NCBI GenBank assembly: GCA_965215355.1
Contig: CBDCDJ010000007.1
Coordinates: 2,542,001 to 2,606,000 of the forward strand
Source of the DNA: CBDCDJ01 sp965215355
GTDB taxonomy: Bacteria > Deinococcota > Deinococci > Deinococcales > Trueperaceae
Length of the DNA: 64,000 nucleotides
Direction of reading: 5' to 3'
Numbering within the stretch: the stretch's first letter is position 1; the number at the start of each line of letters is the position of its first letter. This document shows, one piece after another, positions 8,146 through 16,028 of the stretch. A program made the translations under genes and the position numbers. The notes beneath the pieces were generated by a model, which saw only the letters and a list, made by a program, of their open reading frames with translations, did no database searches and had not been told where the DNA came from.

Positions 8146-8372
8146 GCCGCAGGAGGCACCGTGACAAGACGCCTTTCGCGCTCAGCCGCAAAAGCAATGC
8201 ACGCTTTGAAGTCTTCTAAAGTCAGGTCGGGGAAGTCCTCGAGAATTTCTTCCTCGGACATATCGGAAGCTAAATAATCAAGGACCTCGTAAACAGTAAT
8301 CCTAAGACCTCTAATGCAGGGCTTGCCGCCACGCTTGTTAGGGTCTATCGTGATGTAATCCCGATAGTTCAT
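8142..8372 (-). CDS. DUF433 family antitoxin-like protein
   Basis: A 76-residue protein with the DUF433 hallmarks: YITIDPNKRGGKPCIRGLRI, then VYEVLDYLASDMSEEEIL and a final FPDLTLEDFKACIAFA helix. The family has a winged-helix-like fold and accompanies DUF5615 proteins, so the pair is a presumed toxin-antitoxin module. The ATG lies only six bases after a consensus -10, so the mRNA should be leaderless. Confidence 0.88.
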   Translation of the reverse strand: MNYRDYITIDPNKRGGKPCIRGLRITVYEVLDYLASDMSEEEILEDFPDLTLEDFKACIAFAAERERRLVTVPPAA

Positions 8373-8378
8373 AGCAAA

Positions 8379-8407
8379 AGTTTAAGAGTGCCCTTAGTAA
8401 AGGTCAA
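8379..8407 (-). promoter_or_regulatory. promoter of the DUF433/DUF5615 pair, leaderless
   Basis: Reading leftward: TTGACC (8407-8402), a 17-bp spacer, TAAACT (8384-8379), then six bases to the ATG at 8372. Transcription should begin at or next to the start codon. Between 8408 and 8562 nothing else is supported. Confidence 0.65.
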
Positions 8408-8562
8408 GCAGAAGCGGAGAGAGCTGATGCCCCAAGCTCCAGAGCGGCGACAGCTTGAAACTGCTCGAGCACTTAGGCATAAAGCTACTGTACGTTTGCT
8501 GAACAGAGAAGGCGAGAATCAGAGACCAGCGCAGATAACGTCCCTTCCAGCGCCTTATGCTG

Positions 8563-9030
8563 CTAAGAAACTGCAGGAAACACTATCCCATTAAACACAC
8601 CCACAACTCCGACAAGCACCAAAGTGAGTTCAACACGGTTCACCCACGCTGCTCTGTTCAAACGCCGATGAAGCATTTGATTACTCGGGTCTTGCTGAGC
8701 AATATTTTCAAGGCGGTTATATTCGGGCAAGGAGTAAACAGACCCTACGACAATGGTAGCTAGGAAAACGGAGATGAGGAAAATAAGCCAAGGCGACGTG
8801 ACAGACAGTTCCTTGAGCCATACCAGCAACATTCCACTTGTGAAGGCCGTAGCCGCTGCAGGGATGTAAACGCGGCGAATAATCCAGTTGACATAAGGCA
8901 CGACTTTAGCAGCAAATGCATCATCACCTAAGGTGCGGGCGCGAAACATCCAGATTTGCCCCGTGACTGCACCTCCTACCCATAGCATTAACGAGAGAAT
9001 AAGCAGCGTGAAAAGTAGTTGCTCCAGCAT
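8563..9030 (-). CDS. DUF2269-like integral membrane protein
   Basis: The 155-residue product has four predicted membrane helices (about 5-28, 50-72, 80-100, 130-152). The first carries LWVGGAVTGQIWMFRARTLG, similar to DUF2269/CopD-like membrane proteins. Function is not known. It follows the TetR gene after 11 bp and should be its co-transcribed target. Confidence 0.6.
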   Translation of the reverse strand: MLEQLLFTLLILSLMLWVGGAVTGQIWMFRARTLGDDAFAAKVVPYVNWIIRRVYIPAAATAFTSGMLLVWLKELSVTSPWLIFLISVFLATIVVGSVYSLPEYNRLENIAQQDPSNQMLHRRLNRAAWVNRVELTLVLVGVVGVFNGIVFPAVS

Positions 9031-9041
9031 GACAAACTCCT

Positions 9042-9629
9042 TTAGTTACCTACTATCCAGACCTCGAGTTGGTTTAAGGCATTCTCTACTCGCTCGGCAC
9101 CTAGCGAGAGCTGCAAGCCGAGCCCCTTGAAAAAGCTCGTGATGATAACGGCTGTCTCTTCGGGCTTTAGGTCACTGCGAAACGAACCGTCAGCACGTCC
9201 CGCTTCAAGTAGCGGCACGAGAAACCCATGCCAGCTCACATCTGTTTCGGAAAGCACCCTATGAACCTCATCGTCGCGGGACGCCCGCACGAAAAGCTCG
9301 TTGAGTACGATAAATCTATCTGGGTATTCGTAGGTCTGATTCAGCACGTGCTGGAAGTGTCCGCTCAATACCACCTTAGGAGAAACATTATTCGCCCCAT
9401 CCATCGCTGGCACGCGGTCAAGTTCAGAGATAATCGTTTGAACGATAGCCCTGATAAGGTCTTCCTTGCTCGAGAAGTAGTAGTGCAGAGTAGCAATGTT
9501 AATGCCCACCCGTTCCGCCACCTCTCTCACACGCAACCCCTCAAACCCCTTCTCAGCGATGAGGTCATGAGCAGCATTTATGATTTGGATGCGGCGGTCA
9601 GATTGTTTCTCCGTAGTTGTCTCAAACAT
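9042..9629 (-). CDS. TetR family repressor
   Basis: A 195-residue regulator. The helix-turn-helix is at about residues 25-50 (GLRVREVAERVGINIATLHYY, preceded by AAHDLIAEKGF), with the usual KEDLIRAI continuation. The C-terminal ligand domain is not assignable. ATG 9629 was chosen over an upstream TTG because the latter lies inside the operator. The gene sits in a two-gene operon with the DUF2269 protein and should repress itself through the palindrome overlapping its leader. Confidence 0.88.
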   Translation of the reverse strand: MFETTTEKQSDRRIQIINAAHDLIAEKGFEGLRVREVAERVGINIATLHYYFSSKEDLIRAIVQTIISELDRVPAMDGANNVSPKVVLSGHFQHVLNQTYEYPDRFIVLNELFVRASRDDEVHRVLSETDVSWHGFLVPLLEAGRADGSFRSDLKPEETAVIITSFFKGLGLQLSLGAERVENALNQLEVWIVGN

Positions 9630-9634
9630 AAGTA

Positions 9635-9654
9635 TCAATCAAGCAGTTGATTGA
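9635..9654 (-). promoter_or_regulatory. TetR operator
   Basis: A perfect inverted repeat, TCAATCAA (9635-9642), GCAG, TTGATTGA (9647-9654), placed between the -10 box and the TetR start codon and covering the likely transcription start. Confidence 0.75.
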
Positions 9655-9684
9655 ATTATACCACTGTTACTTCCTTAGGTCAAG
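9655..9684 (-). promoter_or_regulatory. tetR promoter
   Basis: TTGACC (9684-9679) and a perfect TATAAT (9660-9655) separated by 17 bp, reading toward the TetR gene. Confidence 0.8.
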
Positions 9685-9801
9685 CTACTGCGTAACCTAA
9701 TTGTGCCGCTCGTACTTTCGGTGAAGTTGCTTTCTTCATGCTTTCCTCCTCTTCCTCCTAACCTTGATAAACTTAGCCTCGTAAGAGTTTAAGGAGGAAG
9801 A

Positions 9802-10866
9802 ATGAAAAAAGTTTTTTTAAGTCTGGCAACGCTACTACTCGCAACGCTCCCGGCAGGCTTCGCGCAAGACCTTGTGGACGTGTGTTTTCAAAGCAAATGG
9901 TTCCCGCAGGCGCAGTTCGCGGGCTACTTCGTTGCACAGGCCAAAGGCTTTTACGAAGAGGAAGGTTTGAACGTCACCATCTTGGACGGCGGCAACGTCA
10001 ACCCGACCGTGCAGGTCGCCAGCGGCAACTGCGACTTCGGCACCGACTGGATTGCCAACATGCTCGTGCAGCGGGCGCAGGGGCTCAACGTCGTGCAAAT
10101 CGCGCAGATTTACCAGGACTCGGGCTACCGGATGGTGGCCTTGAAAGACTCGGGCATCGAGCAGTTCCCCGACCTGGCCGGGCGGACGGTGGGAGTGTGG
10201 GGCTTCGGCAACGAGTTCGTCTCGCAAGCGATTTTCGACGTCGAGGGCATGACCTCGAACCTAGACCCGACGGTGACGAATCCCGACGTGAACGCGGTCG
10301 TTTACGCCTTCGACCCGGCGCTCGTGTTCCCGAACGAGGTCGACGTGGCTTCGGCGATGACCTACAACGAACTTGACCAAATCGTCGGCTTGGGCTACGG
10401 ACTTGACACGCTCAACGTGCTCGACCCGGCGGAAATAGGTGCGAACCTGCTCGAAGACCTCATCTTCACCACGCCCGACCTGCTGGCAAGCGAGGACTTC
10501 AAAGGCTCCGGCTTGTCCGGCCGCGAGGTCGCCGAGCGGTTTTTACGCGCGACCATCAAGGGTTGGCAGTACGCGGTGGACAACCAGGAAGAGGCCGTCG
10601 AAATTGTGATTTCCCAGTGCGGCGACACCTGCAACGGCTCCGGCTCGACTCAGAGCCCGCAGGTTCACCAGACCTGGCAGATGGCGAGGGTCGCCGAACT
10701 CGTCAAGCCGGACGCGGACACGCAAGTCGGCGCGATTAGTCAAGAGGCGTTCGAGCACTCGGTCGACTTGCTCGTGCAGGTCGGGCTTATCGACGAGGCC
10801 GTGACGTTCGACGAGATTGTCGACGGAAGCGTCTACGAAGCTGTACATGAAAGCATGATGCAGTAG
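9802..10866 (+). CDS. ThiY/NMT1-like ABC substrate-binding protein
   Basis: The 354-residue product has a signal peptide (MKKVFLSLATLLLATLPAG, cut near FAQ) and the NMT1/ThiY-type opening FQSKWFPQAQFAGYFVAQAK then GFYEEEGLNVTILDGG. VASGNCDFGTDW matches the next conserved segment. This family binds pyrimidine precursors of thiamine, riboflavin or sulfonates; the exact ligand cannot be told from sequence. It is the likely receptor for the importer at 4505-7781, from which it is separated by the DUF433/DUF5615 and TetR/DUF2269 units. AAGGAGGAAGA gives a strong ribosome site. No THI-box riboswitch was seen upstream. Confidence 0.85.
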   Translation: MKKVFLSLATLLLATLPAGFAQDLVDVCFQSKWFPQAQFAGYFVAQAKGFYEEEGLNVTILDGGNVNPTVQVASGNCDFGTDWIANMLVQRAQGLNVVQIAQIYQDSGYRMVALKDSGIEQFPDLAGRTVGVWGFGNEFVSQAIFDVEGMTSNLDPTVTNPDVNAVVYAFDPALVFPNEVDVASAMTYNELDQIVGLGYGLDTLNVLDPAEIGANLLEDLIFTTPDLLASEDFKGSGLSGREVAERFLRATIKGWQYAVDNQEEAVEIVISQCGDTCNGSGSTQSPQVHQTWQMARVAELVKPDADTQVGAISQEAFEHSVDLLVQVGLIDEAVTFDEIVDGSVYEAVHESMMQ

Positions 10867-10883
10867 CGCTCGAGAGTAAAGGA

Positions 10884-10920
10884 GGGCCGGGCGCATTGTC
10901 GCGCCCGGCCCTTTTTGTTG
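10884..10920 (+). terminator. strong intrinsic terminator
   Basis: An 11-bp perfect GC stem, GGGCCGGGCGC (10884-10894) with its complement at 10901-10911, followed by TTTTTGTTG. It ends the binding-protein transcript. Between 10921 and 11054 no gene is supported. Confidence 0.9.
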
Positions 10921-11054
10921 ATAGTCAGACCGTGAGGAAAGGGCTCGAGGGCAGCGCGTTACGCCAAAAAACTTGTCGCCACTCTCGAGCGTTTCAAGAC
11001 CGGGGCGGTCGAAAAAACTTGCAAAGACGCAGGTTTTAGGGTGAGACGGCCCGT

Positions 11055-11822
11055 TCAGTTCCAGCGCCGTTTGCGCCGCACGAACATCCGGCTGTCGGCC
11101 TGGGCGTTCACCCCGAGGTAAAGCTCCTGCACGTTTTCGTTTTCGCTGAGGTCGTCAGCCGTGCCCTCCAAGACGATGCGGCCGCCCTCGAGCACGTAGC
11201 CGTAGTCCGCAATCCGCAGGGCCTGCGCCGCGTTCTGCTCGACCAGCAGCACGCCCACGCCCTCGCGGTTGATGCCCCGGATGACGTCGAAAATCTCCGC
11301 GACCAGCAGCGGCGCGAGCCCGAGGCTGGGCTCGTCCAGCATCATCAGCTTGGGCCGGCTCATGAGCGCCCGCGCGATGGCGAGCATTTGCTGTTCGCCG
11401 CCCGACATGGTGCCGCACTGCTGGCGCGCGCGTTCTTTAAGCCGTGGGAACAAGGCGTACACCTTGTCCAAGTCTTCGGTGACGCCCGCCCGGTCGCGGC
11501 GGTGAAACGCGCCGAGTTGCAGGTTTTCGGTGACGGTGAGTTCGGGAAACATGCCGCGCCCCTCGACCACGTAGGCGATGCCTAAGCGCGCCACGCGCTC
11601 GGTGGAGTCGTCCTGCACCCTCTCCCCCATCACTGTGACCTCGCCCTTGCGCGGCTCGTCGTCGATCAAGTTCATGATGGTTTTTAGAAGCGTGCTCTTA
11701 CCCGCCCCGTTCGAGCCGAGGATAGTCACGCACCGGCCCTCACCGACCTCTAGCGACACGCCCTTCAAGACGGGCAGCCGTTTGTGGTAGCCCGACTCGA
11801 CGTTGGTGAGTTCTAAGATCAC
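11055..11822 (-). CDS. livF: branched-chain amino acid-type ABC ATPase LivF
   Basis: A 255-residue ATPase begun at GTG 11822, which overlaps the LivG stop (GTGA). Walker A GSNGAGKSTLL is near residue 35, signature MSGGEQQML near 140, Walker B LMMLDEPSLGLAP near 158. GRGMFPELTVTENLQLGAF is typical of LivF. The C-terminus ends in an unusual basic tail (RRKRRWN). The reading frame is open far upstream, but that part overlaps LivG and is not coding. It powers the Liv-type importer with LivG. Confidence 0.92.
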   Translation of the reverse strand: MILELTNVESGYHKRLPVLKGVSLEVGEGRCVTILGSNGAGKSTLLKTIMNLIDDEPRKGEVTVMGERVQDDSTERVARLGIAYVVEGRGMFPELTVTENLQLGAFHRRDRAGVTEDLDKVYALFPRLKERARQQCGTMSGGEQQMLAIARALMSRPKLMMLDEPSLGLAPLLVAEIFDVIRGINREGVGVLLVEQNAAQALRIADYGYVLEGGRIVLEGTADDLSENENVQELYLGVNAQADSRMFVRRKRRWN

Positions 11823-12601
11823 GCTTTCTCCAGCTGTGTCTCGCCCAGGTAAGCTTTGATAACCTCGGGGTTGCGCTGCACCTCTTGCGGCGTGCCGTCG
11901 GCGATTTTCACGCCGTAGTCGAGGACGACGATGCGCTCGGCGAGCCGGCTGACCACGCGCAGGTCGTGTTCGACCACCAGCAGGGTGATGCCCAAGTCCT
12001 GGCGCAGGCGCAACAGTCGGAACATCATCTCGTCCTTTTCCTCGGCGGTCATGCCGGCGGTGGGTTCGTCGAGCAGCAGCAGCTCGGGCTCGGCGGCGAG
12101 GGCGCGCGCCACCTCGACGAGCTTTTGGACGCCGTAGGGCAGCGCCGCGACGGGGGTCGAGCGGTAGGCTTGGAGGTCGAGCAGGTCCATGATTTCTTCG
12201 GCGCGCTGGCGCTGCCTCACCTCGTCGCGCCGCCACGCCCCAGTGCCGAGCAGCGCGCCCAACAAGCCGGCGCGGACGTGCAGGTGTCGCCCCAGCAGGA
12301 GGTTGTCGAGACAGGTCAGCGTGCCGAACAGTTCGATGTTTTGAAAGCCCCGCCCGACCCCGAGCCGCGCCACGGCGTGGGGTGAGCGGCCGCGAATCGA
12401 CTCGCCTTTGTAACGAATCTCGCCCGCTTGCGGCTCGTAAAAGCCACAAATGCAGTTGAAGATGCTCGTCTTGCCCGCCCCGTTCGGCCCGATGAGGGCG
12501 ACCACCTCGTCGTCGCCCAGGGTAAAGCTGACCCCGGAGAGCGCCGTGATGCCGCCGAAGCGCAACGTGACGTCGGACAGCTCGAGCAGGGGCTTAGTCA
12601 C
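11819..12601 (-). CDS. livG: branched-chain amino acid-type ABC ATPase LivG
   Basis: A 260-residue ATPase with Walker A GPNGAGKTSIFN near residue 40, the LivG-type GRGFQNIELFGTLTCLDN segment, Walker B LLLLDEPTAGM near 165 and the switch VVEHDL near 200. The signature position reads LPYGVQKLVEVARAL, the variant form usual for LivG. It follows the binding-protein gene after a terminator and overlaps LivF by four bases. Confidence 0.93.
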   Translation of the reverse strand: MTKPLLELSDVTLRFGGITALSGVSFTLGDDEVVALIGPNGAGKTSIFNCICGFYEPQAGEIRYKGESIRGRSPHAVARLGVGRGFQNIELFGTLTCLDNLLLGRHLHVRAGLLGALLGTGAWRRDEVRQRQRAEEIMDLLDLQAYRSTPVAALPYGVQKLVEVARALAAEPELLLLDEPTAGMTAEEKDEMMFRLLRLRQDLGITLLVVEHDLRVVSRLAERIVVLDYGVKIADGTPQEVQRNPEVIKAYLGETQLEKA

Positions 12602-12629
12602 CGAAATAACTCTGGCAAAATAAGGTCCT

Positions 12630-12658
12630 AAAAAGGGGAGCGGAGGTCTTCCGCTCCC
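12630..12658 (-). terminator. terminator between the binding protein and livG
   Basis: GGGAGCGGA (12658-12650 read leftward) pairs with TCCGCTCCC (12644-12636), followed leftward by CTTTTT. It lies nine bases past the binding-protein stop and 29 bases before livG, so it should lower livGF expression relative to the binding protein. Confidence 0.8.
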
Positions 12659-12667
12659 TCACGTGAC

Positions 12668-13846
12668 TCAGTAGGTGATAAACCCGTCCGAAGCGGGCCG
12701 CAAGCCCTCCGGGGTCATCTGCAACAAGACGATGGAGTTGTTGCCCTGGTAGCCCTCGGTAAAGTCGAGGTTGGCGAACATGCCCTGGTCGTAGCCGCTG
12801 ATGGTTTTCATGGCCGCTAAGAAGTTCTCGCGCGTCAGGTCGGGGCCGGCGGCCCGCAGGCCTTCGACGAGCGGCTGTGCGAAGGCGACGCCCGCGAGCG
12901 AGCGGAACGGGTCCTGGGCCGCTTCGGGCGCGTAGGCCACGATGATGTTGGCGAGCACGTCGTCGGCGATGGGGTCGCCGTTGCCCTCGCCGACGATGGC
13001 GGTGGGCAGCCGTAAAAAGGTCGACAGCAGCGCGCCCTGCATGCCGGGGTTGGCGAGCAGGCTGGGGTCGAGCAGCGTGGTCGAGGCCAGGATGCGCGGG
13101 GTGTACTCGAGCTTTTGGAACTCGTTGACGAGGGCGGCGGCCGCGGCGGGCGTGCTGTACATGACGACCGCGTCGGCACCGCTGCCGCTTAGGCGCAGCG
13201 CCTGCACCGCCATGTTGGTCTCGCCGCGCTCGTAAGACACGGTGTCCACCACCGACACGTCCACCCCGGCCTCTTGCAGCTTGGCTATTTCGCTCTCGAC
13301 CCCGGCGAGCCCTTCGCCGCCGTAGTCGTCGTTCTGGTAGAATACCGCGAGGCGGCTGTTGCCGAGTTCTTCGGCCGCGTAGCGCGTCATCAGCGCCGCC
13401 TCGACCTCGTAGTCGGTGAAGGTCGCGAACACCAAACCCTCGGACTGCTCGGCGAACTCGCCCGAGCCCGTCGCCGGGCTGACCCAGGGGATGCCGTTGC
13501 GCTGCACGATGGGCATCACGGCCAGGCCCGGCGCGGTGCCGATGCCGGCCACAAAGGCGAAGACGTTCTCGCGGTCGTTCAGTTCACGCGCCGCCGCCAC
13601 GCTGCGCGCCGGGTCGTAGCCGTCGTCGCGAGAAACGAGCACCAGGTTGCGCCCGTTGATGCCGCCGTTGTCGTTGACCCACTGAAAGTAAGCGTCGATG
13701 GCCGTGGTGACCGTGCCCCAGGCCGCGGCCGGGCCCGACTGGGGCCCCCAGGTGCCGATGCGGATTTCGCTGTCCGTGACGCCGGGCGTCTGGGCGAGGC
13801 TGAGGCTGAAAATCCCCAGGACGAGTAGGAGGGCGAGTTTTTTCAT
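12668..13846 (-). CDS. livJ: Liv-type periplasmic substrate-binding protein
   Basis: The 392-residue product has a signal peptide (MKKLALLLVLGIFSLSLAQ) and the LivJ/Peripla_BP_6 opening TPGVTDSEIRIGTWGPQSG. NDNGGINGRNLVLVSRDDGY is the standard next block. Peripla_BP_6 proteins of this size bind branched-chain amino acids, amides, or aromatic and aliphatic acids. The presence of an acyl-CoA ligase at the head of the operon suggests a carboxylic acid ligand may be as likely as leucine. AAAGGAG precedes the ATG. Confidence 0.9.
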   Translation of the reverse strand: MKKLALLLVLGIFSLSLAQTPGVTDSEIRIGTWGPQSGPAAAWGTVTTAIDAYFQWVNDNGGINGRNLVLVSRDDGYDPARSVAAARELNDRENVFAFVAGIGTAPGLAVMPIVQRNGIPWVSPATGSGEFAEQSEGLVFATFTDYEVEAALMTRYAAEELGNSRLAVFYQNDDYGGEGLAGVESEIAKLQEAGVDVSVVDTVSYERGETNMAVQALRLSGSGADAVVMYSTPAAAAALVNEFQKLEYTPRILASTTLLDPSLLANPGMQGALLSTFLRLPTAIVGEGNGDPIADDVLANIIVAYAPEAAQDPFRSLAGVAFAQPLVEGLRAAGPDLTRENFLAAMKTISGYDQGMFANLDFTEGYQGNNSIVLLQMTPEGLRPASDGFITY

Positions 13847-13930
13847 ACTGCTCCTTTCAGGGTGCGGGGTGGCTGAACTTTCGCCCCGGTAACCCTTTTT
13901 CGTAAGACGTGCGCTTGGGAGGTGGGCGCA

Positions 13931-14941
13931 CTAAACACGCCTTACCTCCGGCTTACCGAGAAGCCCGTGGGGCCGGAAGACCAGCACGAGAATCACGACC
14001 AAGAACGCGAACGAGGCCTTGAACTCGTTCGACACGTACACCCCGACCAGCAGCTCGAGCACCCCCAGTATATACCCTCCCAGAATCGCCCCCGGCAGCG
14101 AGTTCATGCCGCCGATGACCGCGGCGACAAAGCCTTTGGACAGCGGGTCGAACATCATGGTGGGCGACAGCAGCGTCGTCGGCGCGAGCAGCAGCGCGGC
14201 GGCCGCGGCGAGCAGGGCCGACACGCCCCAGGTGGCGAACAGCACCGTCTTGACCGGGATGCCCAGCGCCCGCGCCACGTCCTCGCGCTGCGCCACCGCC
14301 CGCATGGCGAGCCCGATTTTGGTGCGGTTGAGGAGCAGCCACAGCGCCACCATGATGAGCACGCCGACCAGCGAGGTGATAACCGAGGTCCGGCTCAGCG
14401 CCGCGCCGCCGAGCCGAAAAATGCTGTCGGCGACGATGGGCGGCAGGTTTTTGTTGCTCGTCCCGAAAGTCAGCGCGTAAACGCCCTGCAACCCCAAGTT
14501 CACCCCGAGCGTCAAGATGATGAGCCCGAGTTCCCCCGGCGTGCTCGGGGTGGTTTCGAGAAAAAAGTAGGCGGCCAAACCGGTCAATACCCCGACGAGC
14601 GCCGCGAACACGAGGACGGGAAAAACTCCATAAGCGAGCGCCCCCACCAGCAGCGCCAGGCCCACGCTCAGCGCGACCTTGCCGGGTTTCATGATCAGCA
14701 GCGAGACGAAGCCGCCGAGCAGCAGCGCCGCGACGAGCGACAGCACGAAGCTGAGCGCGTAGGGCAGCGCCAGCGCGTTGAAAAACACGAACGCCAAAAA
14801 GGTGCCGAACAGCCCGAGTTCCCCGTGGGCGAAGTTGAGGATGTGGGTGGTGCGGTAGAGCAGCACCAGCCCCAGCGCGATGAGCGCGTAGATGCTGCCG
14901 GTCGCGAGCCCGCTGACCAAGGCTTGTAAGAGTTGCTCCAT
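13931..14941 (-). CDS. livH: Liv-type permease LivH
   Basis: A 336-residue membrane protein of about eight helices. The opening EQLLQALVSGLATGSIYALI and HILNFAHGELGLFGTF are hallmarks of LivH. The EAA-like loop is near GLAMRAVAQREDVARALGI. ATG 14941 was chosen over the TTG one codon earlier. It is separated from LivM by 109 bp holding a terminator-like hairpin. Confidence 0.93.
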   Translation of the reverse strand: MEQLLQALVSGLATGSIYALIALGLVLLYRTTHILNFAHGELGLFGTFLAFVFFNALALPYALSFVLSLVAALLLGGFVSLLIMKPGKVALSVGLALLVGALAYGVFPVLVFAALVGVLTGLAAYFFLETTPSTPGELGLIILTLGVNLGLQGVYALTFGTSNKNLPPIVADSIFRLGGAALSRTSVITSLVGVLIMVALWLLLNRTKIGLAMRAVAQREDVARALGIPVKTVLFATWGVSALLAAAAALLLAPTTLLSPTMMFDPLSKGFVAAVIGGMNSLPGAILGGYILGVLELLVGVYVSNEFKASFAFLVVILVLVFRPHGLLGKPEVRRV

Positions 14942-14962
14942 CAAAAAACCTCGGAAGAAAGG

Positions 14963-14986
14963 AAAAAGCGGAGAGAAGGGCTTTTT
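14963..14986 (-). terminator. attenuator-like hairpin between livM and livH
   Basis: AAAAAGC and GCTTTTT arms enclose ten bases; read leftward the second arm ends in a T run. It could act as a weak terminator inside the operon. Confidence 0.4.
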
Positions 14987-15050
14987 CTTTGCAACCCTTC
15001 GCCAGCCTGGGGCGCTGTGCTCACATCGACGTGCCGCAAACGCAACTTCC

Positions 15051-16028
15051 TCACATCGGCCACGTGTTCCAGTAACGGCGGATTTTTTGCCAGCGCCCGT
15101 AGATGCCGCTGGGCTCGAGCAGCATGAGCAGAATCACCAGCACCCCGAAGATGAGCTGTGAACGGTTCGCCTGCGCCGAAAGCCAGACTTCCAACCCCGT
15201 CACAAAGCCCGCCCCGATGATCGCGCCCGGCAAAAAGCCCAGGCCCCCAACGACTATCATCAGCAAAAACTTGATGCTGAGGAGCAGGTTGAAACTCTCC
15301 GGCGTGATGTAGCCCAAAAGCGCGCCGTAGAGCCCGCCCGCCAGGCCCGTCAGACCCGCCGAGACGACGAAGGCGAGCGTCTTGTAGTAGGCGAGGTTCA
15401 CGCCGCTCATCTGCGCGGCGAGTTCGGCGTCGCGCACCGCCAAGAAAGCCCGCCCGACGTGCGAGCGCTTCAAGTTGAACATGCTCCAGATAAAGACGAG
15501 CGCGATGACGAAGACGAAAAAGTAGTACGGCGTGTCCCGGTAAAAGTCGATGCCGAACAGCTCAGGCCTATCGGCGAGGGTGCCGCTCGAGGCGCCCACG
15601 AACCTCCAGTTGTTCAAGACCTGTTGGATGGCGAGCCCGAAGCCCAGCGTGGCGATGGCGAGGTAAGGGCCCTCGAGCCGCAACGAAGGCACCCCGATGA
15701 CGAGGCCCAACAGGCCGCTCACAGCTATCGCCGCCAGCAACGCCAGCAAAAAGGGCCAGCCCAGCCCCACCAGCACCGCCGTCGTGTACGCCCCCGCCGC
15801 CAAAAAGCCCGCGTGCCCGAGCGACACCTGCCCCGTCAAGCCCACCAGCACCATCAGCGCCACCGCGACGAGCGCGAAGATAAAAAACAGCGTGGCGTTG
15901 TAGACGATGTAACCCGGCGCGACGAAGGGCAGTAGGGCGAGGGCCCCGAGGAGCAACGCGAACAGCGCCCGCCCGTGCCGGTATTCGATGTGCGCCAGGT
16001 CCTGCTCGAAGCGTTCGCGCAGGATCAC
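15051..16028 (-). CDS. livM: Liv-type permease LivM
   Basis: The 325-residue product has about nine membrane helices and the LivM landmarks LTGQVSLGHAGFLAAGAY, LEGPYLAIATLGFGLA and GRAFLAVRDAELAAQMSGVN. GTG 16028 overlaps the stop of the upstream ligase (GTGA), so the two are translationally coupled. It forms the channel with LivH. Confidence 0.93.
   Translation of the reverse strand: MILRERFEQDLAHIEYRHGRALFALLLGALALLPFVAPGYIVYNATLFFIFALVAVALMVLVGLTGQVSLGHAGFLAAGAYTTAVLVGLGWPFLLALLAAIAVSGLLGLVIGVPSLRLEGPYLAIATLGFGLAIQQVLNNWRFVGASSGTLADRPELFGIDFYRDTPYYFFVFVIALVFIWSMFNLKRSHVGRAFLAVRDAELAAQMSGVNLAYYKTLAFVVSAGLTGLAGGLYGALLGYITPESFNLLLSIKFLLMIVVGGLGFLPGAIIGAGFVTGLEVWLSAQANRSQLIFGVLVILLMLLEPSGIYGRWQKIRRYWNTWPM

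Noticed and set aside
8388..8594. 68-codon frame between DUF433 and DUF2269
   Set aside because: Overlaps the DUF433 promoter and the DUF2269 3' end and has no motif.
9685..9801. TPP riboswitch before the ThiY-like gene
   Set aside because: No THI-box core sequences or matching stems were found.
10940..11050. Remnant of a small HicA-like gene
   Set aside because: A short frame (LVATLERFKTGAVEKTCKDA) is suggestive, but it is too short and has no start or conserved residues.
11823..12449. Long N-terminal extension of LivF
   Set aside because: It is the antisense-free but out-of-frame reading of livG and is Arg/Ala-rich; the GTG at 11822 fits the family length.
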